Shown here: positions 1 through 13,930 of the stretch, one piece after another | Layout: each line of letters starts with the position of its first letter | Position numbering within the stretch: position 1 is the stretch's first letter | DNA from: Luzula sylvatica | Lineage: Eukaryota; Streptophyta; Magnoliopsida; Poales; Juncaceae | DNA length: 64,000 nt | Assembly: GCA_946800325.1 (NCBI GenBank) | Contig: OX326961.1 | Location: 50,370,293-50,434,292 of the forward strand | Reading direction: 5' to 3' | Made by a program: the position numbers and the translations under genes | Notes under the pieces: model-generated | Databases searched by the model: none | What the model was told of the DNA's origin: nothing | The model's input: only the letters and a program-made list of their open reading frames with translations

Positions 1-402
1 TTCATACACGTCAAGTGGAATATCCTACTTCACTCTTCTGGTAACAATCAACAACGTATAACTTTTTTGATCTCCCTCAAAAAATAATTTTGATATTTTA
101 TTCAATAAATTTATTACTCTTTATATTTTTTTGTCAATTTCAATTGATTCAGTATAATAAGAAGCTCAAGAATTTCCTTTGTTCTGTACACTTATTAAAG
201 AAGCTTATGTTATATGATACAATATATCACAAAACCAAGACCCGAAAAATCATCCCATCCAAGCAACAACAAAAAAAATCAAAACAACAAATGAACCTTC
301 AAAATATTTCTCAAAACAATTCCGCCACTACGAAGTAATAAAATTCACCTCACTCGGCTCTTATACTCAAAAAATCAGAAAGAAAGAGAAAACAGAGATA
401 TA
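1..402. other. 3' flank of the spatacsin gene, no gene seen
   Basis: AT-rich sequence downstream of the minus-strand spatacsin stop codon. The only open frame is a short, low-complexity Lys/Gln/Asn-rich stretch, which I do not take as a gene. It probably holds the 3' UTR and polyadenylation region of the spatacsin transcript near its right edge. Confidence 0.5.
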
Positions 403-3400
403 TCACATGAGAGGAAGATAGGCACCGCCATGTCCCCTCTTTAAAATAAGCGGGCCCGCATTGTCAGGCACTTTATCCATTAGCTTAGCACAAGCCTCGA
501 TCACATCCGCGAAACCAGTTGCGATCGTGGCGATTTGCGTTCTGATCCTCAAATCTCTCGTCCTTCTCAAAATATACCTGAAAGACTTGTCAAAATGCTT
601 TACCCACTCCGCAGGTAAACCCCCCGGAGAAAGCCACACCGTGAAATTTGTTTGGTCCCCTCTCGCCGTCACTTCCGCCCTATAAAACCTACACGAACAA
701 ATATTAATCAAACTTTCTTTACATATATACCAATCTAATATTTACCTAGCTAAATCGAGAAGAACGGAAGGCTGCAAAGGCAAGACCACGACAAACTCGG
801 CCACGAATCTCTCGATGACATCAGGCTTGAGCATCCAAGTCCAGAAAACCGGGGCCCAGTCGCCAGGCTGGAACCCGTACGCCTGCGCAACGAGAAGCGC
901 CTCCTGAAACCTCGATTGCTTCGTCAAAAGCGTCCTCGATTGGGTGTCCGCCAACCCGACCCATTGATAATCGGGGATGCGGATTTGGAGGGTCAAGAGA
1001 GCGGCTTTTGCGCATGTGGAGTGGGTGCGGAAACCCGCGTCGATGGTGGAGAGCGCTTCGGCGGCGAGGAGGAGGTGATGCATTGCGAGGAGAAGGAGGG
1101 AGGAGTGTTTGTGCCAGTCGTGTTGAGGAAGCGAGAGGTAATGCTCGATGCTGTTCGTCGCGCGCGATTCGAGGAGGGATGCCGCGTCGTGCTTCATGTC
1201 GAAATGTTTGTATACCATGGCGAGAGCATCGAGATCGTGAGGGTTGAATCGTTTCAAAGCTGTCAGAACGGCCATGCGAAACCCTCTAACCGTGGCAACC
1301 GAACCCGTGGCGGATTCGGCCGCGGCGGAATATTTCTGAAGGAGCAGCTCGAGCTGTCCGTTTTCGATCAGAATATCGAGGATGAAACTCAACGAGTGGA
1401 AGTTGGTGACTCCGGTTATCAGCCGAGCAAGACACACGAAATCTTCTTTCGAAACGTAGGATTCTACGCGGTTCGCTGCGAAGGTCACCAACACGTCGAT
1501 TCCGTCTAGACAAGCCGAGGACGTGTAGAAATGGTGCGCGAGGATTAACAGTTCCACCTGCGAAAATAAATATTAAAATGTTATAATGCAGGTTTGTTTT
1601 GCAAAGTTTTCGGTTTTTATAAGTAAGGTATGTACCTCGCAAGCATGAGGCATGTCTTGACCCGTCATGACTAGTCGCATTAAAGCGTGACCAACTTCGG
1701 GCTCGCTATGGCACAGCTCAGCCCATTTCAAGAAATCTCTCGATCTCCATAATAAAGGAGCCGGTCCTTCTTCCTCTGACGATTCGATACATCCTCCATA
1801 GTACGCCGCTTGAAGCCCCTATTAACACACAACAATAGATTAATATAGATCTGAGTCTGTACACAGTAACACACACACACAAGATAACAAGATGAGATGA
1901 GGAACCTTCAAGAAGGATTCGGAGAGGATATTCGCGATGCTAGAAGGGGGCATGGAGTGAGTTTCGATTAAGAGTTTTGCTTCATCAAAAGATTCTTGTG
2001 CCTTGAGAGATAACAGCTGTAGCAATTCTATTGGCTGCTTCGCAAAAGCCATAGGAAAAGCGAGACATAAAACCCTAGCTGCTCTCACCACCGCAATTAC
2101 TCTCCTACAAAGCCCTTGTCCTCTCCCTTCACCACACCTCACTGTCAAAGCCTCCAATGCCTAAAAATATATAAGGTTATTACTTATTTGTGATATCTCA
2201 TTTGAGAGGGGTAAAAATGAAAATAAACGTACCATAGTAGGATCGATCATGTTTCCAACAATGGGCAAGTCCAAAGACCTCACAATGGATCTCACAGCTT
2301 CATCCAATACAGACATGCTTATCTCGCCACCACCACTAGAAGACGAAAACTTTGCGAGTTTCAAAGCAGCGTCGATTAGTGTCAACTCCTCGGGGATATG
2401 CGTAGGAGACAGTTTCAACTGGAGCTGTTTAGCAGCGGTTATCTGGCCAAACTCCAGTAGAGAGAGAACTGCTCTCTCAATTTCAACCGGCCCCATTCTC
2501 TCCTCCCAGTTCGATACTCCCCCCATCTCATACTCCTCAGAATTATTATCACTCGTACTTTCTTTCAAGTGGTACGCTTTTCCCTTTTTCTTGGTTTTGG
2601 TACCGGTGGCCATGTTCTCTCTGAAAAAAATGGATCTCTCGACGGGTCTGACGACTCGGGTTGCGTTTATGTGGAAATCCATTTTCGAGACGATAGATGC
2701 AGTGTGTTCGATTATGCTGCTCGGATTATTTTTTGCAATTAGGGTTTGGACCGAGCTCCTTGGGGAGAAATCGGGTTCCGATTTGGACTCGGTTTCGGAT
2801 TCGACTGCGAGAAGCCAGACTCGTGTCTCGATCTCGCGTAAGAGATGGAGCGGATAAACTCTGCAAAAAGAAGTGATTGTAAATTACCAGAATGCCCTGA
2901 GAGAGAGAGAGAGAGAGAGTTACGGAGGGGATTGAGTGATGGTCCCGCTAAGCCATTGGAGAGAGAAAAGGAGCATTTCGTGAAGCTCTCTTGCTGGTAT
3001 CTCCTTTTCTATGGCTTCTGCGTGCTTCAAGAAAAATAATCCTGCCTGAAGAATTAACAGGTGTCATATCATCATTATAATTTTTTCGAAACTGAAAATA
3101 TCAAATTTACCAACTAAAACTAAAATCTTCAAATTTTACTCTTCCAAAACTGTAAATATCAAATTTATCGCTCAAAATCTATCAGATTTGTCCTTCCACA
3201 ACTCGAAAATGTCAAACTTGCCTTTCTCAAATAAGACATTTTGAATATGGGTAAATTTGATAGATTATGAATCTTGGAAGTGTGAACTTGATATTTCCAA
3301 TCCTGGAAGGGCGTAAATGAAATTTTGCCTTTTCTAAACACCTGTAAAGGGGGAAAACTATATCGAATAAACAAAGCCTGGCAATGGCCCCACAAAGCAG

Positions 3401-6400
3401 CTCTCTCTTGAGGAAAATCCCACAGAAATTCCTTCCATTCTGATACCATCGCTTCAGCCTAAAAAAACAAAATATCAAATTTAAAAGAATATTTAATATT
3501 TCACATTCCATACACACTAACTTTATACCTGTGCCTCAGTAGCATGGTCGTAAGAAGACTTCCAAGAAGGATTAACATCCTCGAGCTGGCTAGCCCAGCT
3601 CCTCGCCTCGTCCCACCGTCCATTCCTCTCCAGTTCAGCCAAAAGCTCGCCATCGTCCAGTTTCTCGAACCACTCATTCCCACAATCAGGCTCGGCACGA
3701 GTAATCTTCCAGTAAAGTCTTTTAAAATACGCAGCCGAGGCGCCTCCATCCCCGTAATCGGCCGAGGAGAGTAGCTCCAGCAAACTGCGTTTTTCGTACA
3801 GAGAAGGACAGGTGGCGAGCACCGATTCGCCGGCTTTGACTGCCGTGTAACTCAGCCACGGCCCTCTGTTGAGCTGAGTGAGAGAAGGTTCTTCTCTAAT
3901 TCGCACTGAGAATGATGCTAAGTGTGCCGAAGCCTCGGATAATCGCATTTGAGAGAACGCCTAAAGAGAAGCGAATTAAGATAAAAGGGATATTTTTGAT
4001 AAATAAATTAAGGAATTTTAACGGACCTGAAGAGAACGGATGAAAGGGAGGAGAGAGAAAGAGGGAAGAAACATCTCGAAAGCTCTCAATAATATAAGAA
4101 ACATTTGTTTTTCACAAAGCATGGCCACCATATCGGAGAGAGAATTGAGTTCTTCTTCAAGTTCACTTTTCTCGTCGATAACAATTTCTTGAGGTGTTTC
4201 TAAAATCGAGTTTTGCACAGAAGAAGAGGATGACGGTGGAGACGTTACAGGAGATTGACAAGTGGATCCAGAGATCTTTTGCCGTTTGGTGTTCTGTCTA
4301 TTGTAGCTCATCTCGAGGGTTTTGAGTTCTGACGGTAGTTCGTTCGTGCTTTCAACTGCTAATCCCACGTTTTTGGCTATTCCTACTGATACTTTATCTG
4401 TCTCCGCTTTTATTAAAGATAATCTGGAAAAAAAGAAATGGTGAGTATTTTATTTTGTGTAATTCGAGGGGCATAATTGAAAATAAAACTGACCTTCTGG
4501 CAGTAATCTCGAGCCAGACAGTGAGACAAGAGAGAGGAGACGTGTCTTGGTAACAAGAGGCAACAATAGCAAGCAAAGGCCAGCAATAATCCTTGGCTTT
4601 TCTCAGTAGTGCTTCTCCAGGGCTTTTTTGCTTTTCGCACCCTGTAAAACCCAAAAATAACAAAATTACCACACCAAATAAAATAAAATAAAAAGACAAT
4701 GTTTAATCCATGTACCTGCAATGACTGCGAAAAGTTCGGCCCGTGTATCGTTTTCGTCCTCGATATAATCTTCGCCATTAGCTTTCTTTTTGGCGGATAC
4801 CATGCTTTTCAGTACCGTCAGTATATGTGTCCTCAGTCTTGAATCTTTTATTTCTTCAGAGGCCTTATAATTCAGAAAAGAAAAAAATTATTTACCTCCT
4901 AAGAAGGCAAACTAAAATATATATATATATATATACAAAATTACCACTTCGATGATGACATCAGCGGAGAAACCACCAAGTTGAGCTTCTGTTAGAAAAC
5001 CAACCTGGAAAAAAATACAAATGTGCAGTAATTAGTACAAAAGTGAATTTAAAGCAATAATTTTGAACAAAATTAGTACCCAATCGTTATCATTTGCGAG
5101 CAAGGCGAGGTACTTTGTGCTGAGAGGAAGATTATGAATCTGACAAAACTCCACAACCAAATTCCAGTACCGACTTTGCTCGCTTTGTCTCGTTCTCAAA
5201 ACGTTATAATCGCCGGTACCGTTTTTAAGCCAAAAACCACAACTCTGCCCTTCTTCGTCCATTACAGGCAAGCATGCCTTTTCGAGACGGTCCAAAATGT
5301 CAACCAAAATTCTCGAATGAATTCTACATTTTGGCTGATTTTGGTCCGTAATTTGGAGGTAATCTGATTTGATGTATTCTTCGGCTAGTTCTCGAGCTAG
5401 GGTTAGGGTTTCGTTGGATTGGGGTTGTTGGTTTGAAGAAATGCGTTTTAGGGCATTAATATCGAGGCGAATCATGTCAAAGGAAACTCCGCATAGTTCG
5501 AAAAAGAATGCACTGGAGGCCACCAGTGACGAGTCGTTGAAGTTTGTAATGGCTAGTGGAATCACCTATGAAAGGAATAAAATATATTGTCAATTTTATT
5601 AATGTAATGATAAGTAGTGGAATCATTGGGGGTTAATTTGTACGGACCGATAAAAGAATTGATTTTTCATTCTGCTTCAAAGGTCCAAGAAGAATTAATT
5701 CAGTGTCCCAATTAATATTCGGTTGAATTGAGGAATCGTTTCGTAAAAGAGTCGATTCTAGTTCTGTAGCTCTTTCTGTAATCATGTCATACAAAGCAGA
5801 TAAAACTCTGCCTCGTTTCAAGTGATTCTCCACCTTAAATCCATTTTCCTGATGCACAAAAAGACAAAATCTCGACAGGATTAATTTCAATATTTTTTCT
5901 TTATTTTATTAAATAAATAAATAAATTACCTCAATAGGGTATAGTTCAGTCTCGATCTCTTGCTGAATAGAAGCTTCCAAAGAAGCGGGATTTGAACTGT
6001 CATCCCCAATTACTTTGAGAATATCGTCTCGAATTCCGCGCAAAAGTATCTCGTCAGATTCCTTCAAGACTAGCGTTGTGTCTGCTAGAGATTGCATTCT
6101 AAAAGTACCCTAATTCAATCCAAAAAAAAACATTCATTTGTACTCTTCAAAAGTTTTAAAATATCAGAATTACCCCTAACACAGAAGCACAAACATACCT
6201 GAATAAAAAGCTGAACAAGTCTTCTGACAGATTTGGGTAGAGTAACTGGAAGCATTTGTAGCAAAGAAGAATCACCTCCAGAAGAAGCAAAAACAGCATA
6301 TCTCCAGTTCAAATACTCTGACAACACGGACTCCCCAAACACTAAAAAACAAAAAAAATAATAAACAATTCTTAATTTTCTCATAAAAAAACTAATCACA

Positions 6401-9400
6401 AAATTACCTTTGTTGGCATCGAAATTCAAAGATGCATGTGAATCTCCACAAGAACAAACCGAAACGAGAACTTTCCAAAGAGTTTGAAATCTTCGTAGAC
6501 CAGGTCTATTCAAACTTTCAACAGATAAACACCTCTCGATTGGGTCCGTAGCGTACATTAGAGTCGCGAGAGAAGCCATTTCTCCTATTCCTTCATTTAC
6601 AAGATCTTCTACGGTATGTAATTGCCCCTCGATTTCGATCGAATTACTGAAATCGCCACTGAGGTTTATTTTGAGCAAGTTCGATCTTGCGTTAGAAAAC
6701 GATGCCTCGTATTCGTAACCTCTCAGCCTCGAATAAATTAACCATTTTGCCCACTCGCAATCCCCCTAAAATAAAATATATTTTTATTTATCATTTGTAG
6801 GGGCATATATGATATTTGAGATTTTAAGATTTGATGTTAGAGCTTACAGCAGAATCCAAGAGCAAATGAAGCGAAGGACCATCTAGGCCCAAATTATGAT
6901 GATCGAGATAAAAATCGAGTAGATAAGGCAATTCATTATTCACGCAATAATTCACCAAAAGTTTATATAACCCTTCTTTGGCCTTCACGTCTCCAGAATC
7001 TTCTAATAATTCGACAATCTCGAGAGATTTCTCGTTAATTAACTCAGAAAAATCGAAAATTAAACCAGCTCGTGAAGTCACTTGTACGAGATCTTCAATA
7101 TTATTCCAAGATTCTCTTATGAATATATTTCTCTTCGCAAATTCCTTCTCGATTATAGCTCGTAACCACGATGTGGCCTTGTCAGAATAATTATGACTTA
7201 GAATTTTAACATTTGGGATTTCTATATAAGAAGGTTCTATTTCTTCTGTGGCCATTATGCATAATCCATTATTTGGAATTAGGGTTGAATTTTCTGTGTT
7301 GATTGTTAAAATACCATTTGAGAGTGAAGAGTTTGGTATTGTGTCTATAATATTAAGTATCTCTTTTGAATTGTTATGAGCTATGTGGTACTCGAATTGT
7401 GACTCCCATGGTACAGGGATTCCTGTATGGTACGGTTGGTCCAGTAATATCTGCATTAAAAAAATAAAAAACAAAAATTATAATTCACATGGCTAAAACT
7501 TAAAAAAAAGGGTTGTAAAGTTTGTTTAACTTACTCGATCAAATGTTCTTTGGTCCCAAGAATCAGACCAAGAAAGAGCGCAGGCCCAATAACCACCAAC
7601 AGAATTGACCTCGTAATTCTCGGGGGTAGAATCGTCATTTTGTTCTGACCATATACCAAGAATGGCTCCATCAACTTCGCCACACAAAATCAGAGCACCA
7701 TCCTTAACATGCAGACCCAATACAGGGGTAGAATCGTCATTTTGATCTGACCCATTTTCTTTGCTTCCTTTATATGTCTCCCAAAATTTACTTCTAGGAT
7801 ATAACCTCTTATTCACCCCAAAACAAATTAATTAATTAATTTTTTAAAAAAAAGATTTTTCATGAATAAAGAAAGATTAATGTGAACAAGTACACGAACT
7901 CACCTCAACGAGGGATATTCTTTCCAAATTTTTCATTTCATTTGACCTAAGAAAACCATGTATTTTCATTTCCTCAACAATTTGTGCTCTGAGAGTTCTT
8001 CTCACCGTACCAAATAAGAGCTGTCTCAGTACCAATTCAATATCTTCTCCAAGCCTCTCCAATGTTTCAACAGCTAGTTCAGTCTCGCCCTAAAATAAAA
8101 CGCTAAATATCATAAATACCCTTGCAAAAATAAAAATAAAATAACGCATATGTTCGTTCCTCAAATTAGTGTACCTGTATGAACAGATCATAAGCAATGG
8201 ATCTGCCAGTATCTCTAACTTCATTAAAAGTATCGCGAGATTTTTCGTCGGACCAATCAGAACCCGCCAGCTCAGCATCCCTACGACGCAAGAGCTGAAG
8301 CTGAAGAACAGCCAAAGGAAGCCTCGCGGATTCCAAAGCGTCTCTGACAACACTCTTCAGATCGAAATTACTCGATTCCCATCTAGCAATCATGTCCTTG
8401 ACATTTTCAGAAATTATTAATCGCTTTATTTGAGTCGATTCTATGGATCTGACTGAAGATTCGGTTAGGGTTAATGCTAGATTATTATTTGAATTATTCA
8501 GATTTTCGGTGGTATTGTTCAGCGAAGATAAATCATTCACGAGCTCTCTTTCTGTTTCTATCGTGTCCATTTCATCTGCCTGTTATGAATTATCAAAAGG
8601 TAAGGGCTTAAATGCAAAATATTATTATTTTTATACTTTGTAATGGTATGAATGATAAATAATAACTCACTGATTTAGCGGGTATTTTGCCCTTTGCAGA
8701 GACGCGGCTCTGTATATCTCGAATTACTTCCAAAAAGAACGCCATTTCATTGAGTCTTCTTGAATAATCACCAATATCTAGAAATTACATAGCAAAAAGG
8801 AAGAGATTCACAAGAGAAATTTTCGTTAAATTTAGAAATGAATATAGCAAAAAAGAAGAATTTTTCACATGCAAACATATTCATTTTGAGACGAAAGAAA
8901 AAATTATTACCTTCTTGCTGATCAAGTAACGCGTATTTGTGAATCATTTTGGTAGCAAATCGAGCAGCAAGAGATATTAACCTATATAATTCATAAAGTT
9001 AGAATATTTAATTACAAATTACATTTTTGTAATTTATGAATATTCATTCATTTAGTTGAAGAAAATGTGTAAAATATCTGAGGGTAAAAATTATTATACT
9101 GGCCAATTCTTTATAGAAATTTGTTCAGTTGCAAAAACATATTATCAAAATATCATATATACCCCTGTAGAAAATGGCATCGATAAACAGTAATATTGGG
9201 AAAAAGTACAATGATTACCTGGATGATAAGGCAATTTCGTTTTCGCTGCTAACCCTAACAAATATTTGATAAACAGATGCAAATAATAGTCTCAAAACCC
9301 CTTCTTCTGCTAGATTCACATCTATAAGCATATTCAAAGATCTGCAATAAAACAAAAAAAATGAAAATAATAATAATAATAATAATTTAAGCTGTTAATA

Positions 9401-11431
9401 TGTATGGAACCACTAACTTACTCTTCAATTTCATCGAATTTTGAATAATGCAACGCGAGCTGCATCTGACGCATCCTTGAAAATCTCAAACCCCATCCTG
9501 TCACAACACATGACAGAATTAACGTTAATAAAGGGTTTTTTGCAATTTTCAATCATGTAGGGGCTTTCTTGCGAATTTACATATAAAGATAAGGAGAATT
9601 ACCATTATTCAAGCAAAGTTGATCTGCTTCTCTAGGTCCTTCAAACAAAAGAACTCTATCCAAAACTTCAATTTGCCAAGGCTTCAATTTCCCCCCAAAT
9701 TCAGATTCAAACTCAAATTCATGATCTTTTACCGAATTTTCTCCTCGATTCGAAGTTGAAATTGAAGGGAGAACGACAAAGACCCCATCTTGAGTAATCA
9801 AATACAAACAACCCTTGAAGAAACAACCAATCGATTCTCTCCCAAAATAACATTCTTTTGTTTGTGTGGGGCCAACATATAAATCAGTATGAGTGATTTT
9901 TACGCCTTTGCCCCTCGTAAAATCGTTATTTTTAACAAGTCTGGTGATTCCAAAGGGAGAGAGACAGGCTAGGGTTTCGTCTTTAGCTTGGTACGGAGGT
10001 AAGTACACTTTTCGTACCGGTTTAAAACCCTTGGAAGATTTTTCCTTTTCACCTTTTTTGTTATCTTTTTTTCTCCTTTTCAATGGCCTATTCGACTCAA
10101 AATCATCATTTGATTTAAAATTAGGAAAATTAGACCTGAATATTAAATTGCCAATATCACAACCCGAAACCATCCAAGGAGTCAAAGGACCGTTTTTAGG
10201 GTACTTGGGCATTAGCGTACCACTGGTACCGTTATTTTCATATAATATTTCATCAAGGGAGATTAAATAAATAACCCCAAGTTCATCGATCACGCCAAGT
10301 TGAAGAGAATTTTGAGCAATCAATAATTTTTTAAAAGTTTTAGTATGTGAACTTGAAATGTTAAATTGGGTTATAGGATCACCAGAGTTTAAGTCGAATA
10401 AACTTATTAAACCCGACCCATTAAGACAGAAAAGAAAATCATCCGATAGTTGAAAATCTACCCATTCGGTACCAGTTTCTCTACCGGTATCGGGTTTATC
10501 TGTGAGAAACTGGTACGGGTCTACTGAAAAAACCCATTCAAAACCCCACTTGTGTATCCTCATAACAACAACCAAAAACTGGTACGGATCATTAGTACCA
10601 TTATTTTCTTGGAATTTGAGAACAAAACCGATCAAGTTATTTGAAGGACTAGAGAAAACCCTAGAGCACTGGTAACCAGTACCGCAAAATTCCTCTTGTG
10701 TATTCAGAAAGGACAAAATGGTACCGTAAATATCAAAGGAAACCACATTTGCAGAACTAGGTAAATTTGATTCGGGAGGAAATTTGGTAATAAACTTGCC
10801 ATTCTGCAGACTGGATTCGATTTCACAACAATAAGTCCTTAACCATGGACTGGAGGTGTCCAGTTCTTCCATTACTTGAGTGGGGGTCCAATCTATCCAT
10901 TTCCCACTCAATTCTCCATCCGTATGCATTGGATCGGTCTCTGTTGTCTTGACAATAGAGCGAAAAATATGGACAAAAATTCCCCTCTCGCCGGATACAA
11001 CAAGAACTTGCTCAAAACTGGAGTTCTCCAGTTCCCCTGAAGAATCGCAAAACTGGCCCCAAGCCAAGGATTCGACATCAGAAATAATTGGACAGGATTC
11101 ACGTATTGAAAGCCTTTGCGTATCTTGAATATTTAAGTTCGATTCGGTCTCTAATACATTTCCTGTATCTATAAGGAGTATAAGATTAACCAAAATATAA
11201 CAAAATATGTGGATAAGAAGTATAAGATAATTAGATCATAAAAATAGTACCATAGATAAGAGGGAGCAGCACGGCTTCGTGATTTTTAGAAAGCAAAAGA
11301 AGTATTCTTCTGGTAGGGGATATAAAAGCTTCGTTGAATTCTGAAAGCTCGAAAGGAAATGGACCCTCCTTCCATTTCTGTAACTGGAGAGCAACAGGAC
11401 CATCGTCTTCCGCCTCCGAAGAGACTGACAT
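403..11431 (-). CDS. Plant spatacsin (SPG11-like) protein, 27 coding exons
   Basis: Very large protein of the spatacsin family, annotated in Arabidopsis as spatacsin carboxy-terminus protein AT4G39420. Animal spatacsin acts with the AP-5 complex in lysosome reformation; the plant role is little known. My exons, in transcript order (5' to 3', minus strand): 11431-11251, 11168-9603, 9497-9422, 9341-9219, 8981-8911, 8777-8671, 8579-8175, 8089-7904, 7807-7535, 7450-6848, 6765-6408, 6341-6199, 6109-5930, 5848-5648, 5565-5080, 5004-4945, 4863-4716, 4641-4494, 4423-4027, 3960-3529, 3458-3342, 3045-2924, 2860-2233, 2160-1906, 1818-1636, 1557-746, 688-403. They total 8547 nt, an exact multiple of three, and give 2848 residues with no internal stop. 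The Arabidopsis protein is somewhat longer (about 3180, from memory). The exons at 2860-403 carry the conserved spatacsin C-terminal domain, including QDMPHACEVELLILAHHFY across the 1636/1557 junction. The start is the ATG opening MSVSSEAEDDGPVALQL, where the family's conserved N-terminus begins. The N-terminal half is expected to be beta-propeller-like; the rest is helical solenoid. Confidence 0.92.
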
Positions 11432-11960
11432 ATTTGCAAACTTATTAATCGATTCGCCTGCGAGAAAATATAGATTGTTCAATTTATTTTGCATATGTTT
11501 AAATTCAAAAAAAAAGATGAATACATGTTTTTGAATGTTTGGTTTAATCAATTACTGTTTTGGTCACAATTAAAGTTTAAAACTTGATTCGGTCACAAAC
11601 CTTATGGAAGCACGGAAAAAGTTCATTGAACTGGCCATATACTGAAATCTGACTCTGAGCCTTAGTTACTGATCAAATCATTCATGGAACAGAGATAAGA
11701 TACTAAAATCGCCAAAGAATGAAACAAGAGATGTCAATTTGAGCTGAAAGCAGTAACTGAAATAATAAGAGAGCAGTAATAACTGAAAAAGTAGCTGGAC
11801 AGAAGAATTAATCCGTCGTAATTCACCGCAGGAATCGCCAAATTCTCTGAGAGAGGCTCGGCAAAATCTCTGAGAGAGGTAGAAAGACGGAGAGAGACGG
11901 AGAGAAAGAGAAAGGTCGACAATGGCGCCAGAGAAAACTCTCGATCGGGTCTCACGCACG
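11432..11960 (-). promoter_or_regulatory. Spatacsin 5' leader with a leader intron
   Basis: The reading frame stays open upstream of the chosen ATG to an acceptor-like site at 11458, so the first coding exon starts in a 5' UTR exon (11431-11457). The rest of the leader lies further upstream. The segment at 11640-11940 is rich in CT/GA runs on the minus strand, typical of plant leaders. An open frame of 102 codons here (11678-11986) is low complexity and probably not coding. Confidence 0.45.
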
Positions 11961-11973
11961 TGAGATGCACGTG
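11957..11973. promoter_or_regulatory. Twin G-box in the spatacsin promoter
   Basis: Two CACGTG palindromes at 11957-11962 and 11968-11973, with start sites 11 bp apart (about one helical turn). They lie just upstream of the spatacsin leader. Both are preserved at the same spacing in the duplicated promoter at 18519-18535. CACGTG is the core for bZIP and bHLH factors (ABA, light, phytochrome-interacting factors). That they act on this gene is inference. Confidence 0.5.
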
Positions 11974-12059
11974 CTAAGAAGCCCATACGTACAGAGAAAG
12001 AGTCGTGATGGCAGAGGGGAATTGCAAATCGGCCCAGATATTGGGCCGTTCCATGTTGA

Positions 12060-13389
12060 GGAGTGAACTATGTCTCTCCCCAAATTACACCAATATAATT
12101 ATTATATTATTATATCTTATTCAAGTTTACATAATAATCCTAATTGATATTTCGGACATAATACTCAGTATTTTCTAGCTATTGAATACTTATCAAGATT
12201 AGTAGTTCTTAATAAATAATATTTTTTCATTAGAAAAATGTGTAGCGTAAAAATTCATGACAAAATATTAATTTTATATAAATTTAATTTAATTAAAAAA
12301 TATATATATTTTTAATAATATTTTTTGAATATTCATTCGAGTATTTTGACATCACTAGGTCCTCAACTTTCAAAATAATTATATATCAAATAAGATATCA
12401 AATCCGATCAATCACGATTAGTGTTTATATTTCTGTTTTCAAATAGAATTGTTGTCCATTTCTAATTGGCAAATCCAATTCGTATGGTTTTTATTAGATA
12501 TTGAATGGAACACTAATAATTGATCTGCTAAAGATATGGACAAAATGAAAACTGTGTTTCTAGGACAACATGTCAAAATCAAATTGAAATTGATGTGATC
12601 AAGTTAATTATATGATTTAATTAAAAATAATGTTCATATATTTATACTGATTTGATTAATGGCTGCAGTCTTTTTAGTGTTCCTAATAAATCAAAGGAAA
12701 ATTTGGTTTTAAACTTTTAATTGATCACGTGAGAATACAATACTCACAAAATTTTGAAATAGCTGATATTTATGAGTCTATTATTTATATTTATATTTGT
12801 ATCAAAGTTTCCAAAATATATCTTTTAATTTATAAATGTTTTTAGAGGATTCTCATTTATTAATTTATTTGTATCTTTTTTTTAATTAATCTACAAAACT
12901 AACACCAATCAAAATTAATGCCATATTAAAAATTTCAAATATTTTCTCGTAAACATTCATTTCCCTCTTCTCTCCAAACGACCCAAATCTCTCACTCTCT
13001 AAGTTTAAAAAACATAACAATTTTAGAATCGATAATTTTTTTCTAAGTTTAAAAATTAAATATTAAGTAGAAAAAATATATTTTATTCTCTACTTTGGTC
13101 TTCAACCATATCAGCTATTTTCAAAAGTAGCCCCATACAACACACAAATTACTTACCTTCGTTTAAAAGAATGAAATAAAATATCCAAAACAATAGCAAT
13201 ATTGAAATCGACAAAAATATTCATTCATACAAAATAATAATTTTTTCAAATCTAAATCTACTAAAACTATCTAAACTAACTCGAGAAAATATTTGAAAAT
13301 TGTAACATAACACTAATTTAGATTAGTGTTAGTTTCGTACCTTAATTAGGAAAGATATGAGAAATAAATTAATAAATGAGAATCTTCTA
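12060..13389. other. AT-rich intergenic DNA, no gene seen
   Basis: No convincing open frame or RNA gene. The part up to about 12720 is homologous, diverged, to 18780-19240. That puts the left edge of the duplicated unit inside this intergenic region. The remainder is AT-rich single-copy-looking DNA. Confidence 0.5.
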
Positions 13390-13397
13390 AATACATT

Positions 13398-13686
13398 AAG
13401 TAGCGGATCCAGGGGGGCGAGCGGGAGCCACCCCCCTCCCATGAAATCGAAAACGAAAAGAATAGCAAAGAAAGAAGGTGATTTCGCTGATTTCATAAGT
13501 AATAATTATAATAAATTTGTCTATATTTCATAAAGATTAGAGTAGTGTAGTGGTAAAACATGTGCTTAGTAGGAGTGAGGTCTTGAATTCGAAACCTCCA
13601 GACTACATATTTTGAATTTTTTTTTAATCCGGCGCCCGTTATAAAATTCGGCCCCTTCCTATGTATTGGTCTTGGATCCGTCCATG
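13398..13686. mobile_element. hAT-type MITE with tRNA-like internal boxes
   Basis: Bounded by the exact 8-bp direct repeat AATACATT (13390-13397 and 13687-13694), the target-site duplication length of hAT elements. The ends are imperfect inverted repeats around GCGGATCCA / TGGATCCG. Inside, near 13535-13600, TAGTGGTAAAAC and a TTCGAAACC-type box resemble the A and B boxes of a tRNA-derived Pol III promoter. It has no coding capacity. Confidence 0.75.
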
Positions 13687-13744
13687 AATACATTCCATGA
13701 TTAAAACATAATATTTGGGGAATTTTAACAAAAATATAAAAAAT

Positions 13745-13850
13745 CTATAAAAATAACGTTTCCCATTTCCAAATATGTGATATAAAATAGCATTATAAAA
13801 ATAAGGTTTCCCATTTCCAAATATGTGATATAAAATAGTATTATAATTGT
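13745..13850. repeat. Short tandem duplication, two copies
   Basis: A segment of roughly 53 bp, containing GTTTCCCATTTCC and ATATGTGATATAAAATAG, occurs twice in a row with few changes. It has no function that I can see. Confidence 0.6.
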
Positions 13851-13930
13851 CTAGTTTCATATTGGAGGAAGATTTGGCCTTCAAAATTAAACACGTTGAT
13901 AAATATAAGAGCATAAAAAATAGAACGCAT

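Noticed and set aside
916..1509. 197-codon plus-strand frame opposite spatacsin
   Set aside because: It is the antisense shadow of a conserved spatacsin C-terminal exon and has no family resemblance.
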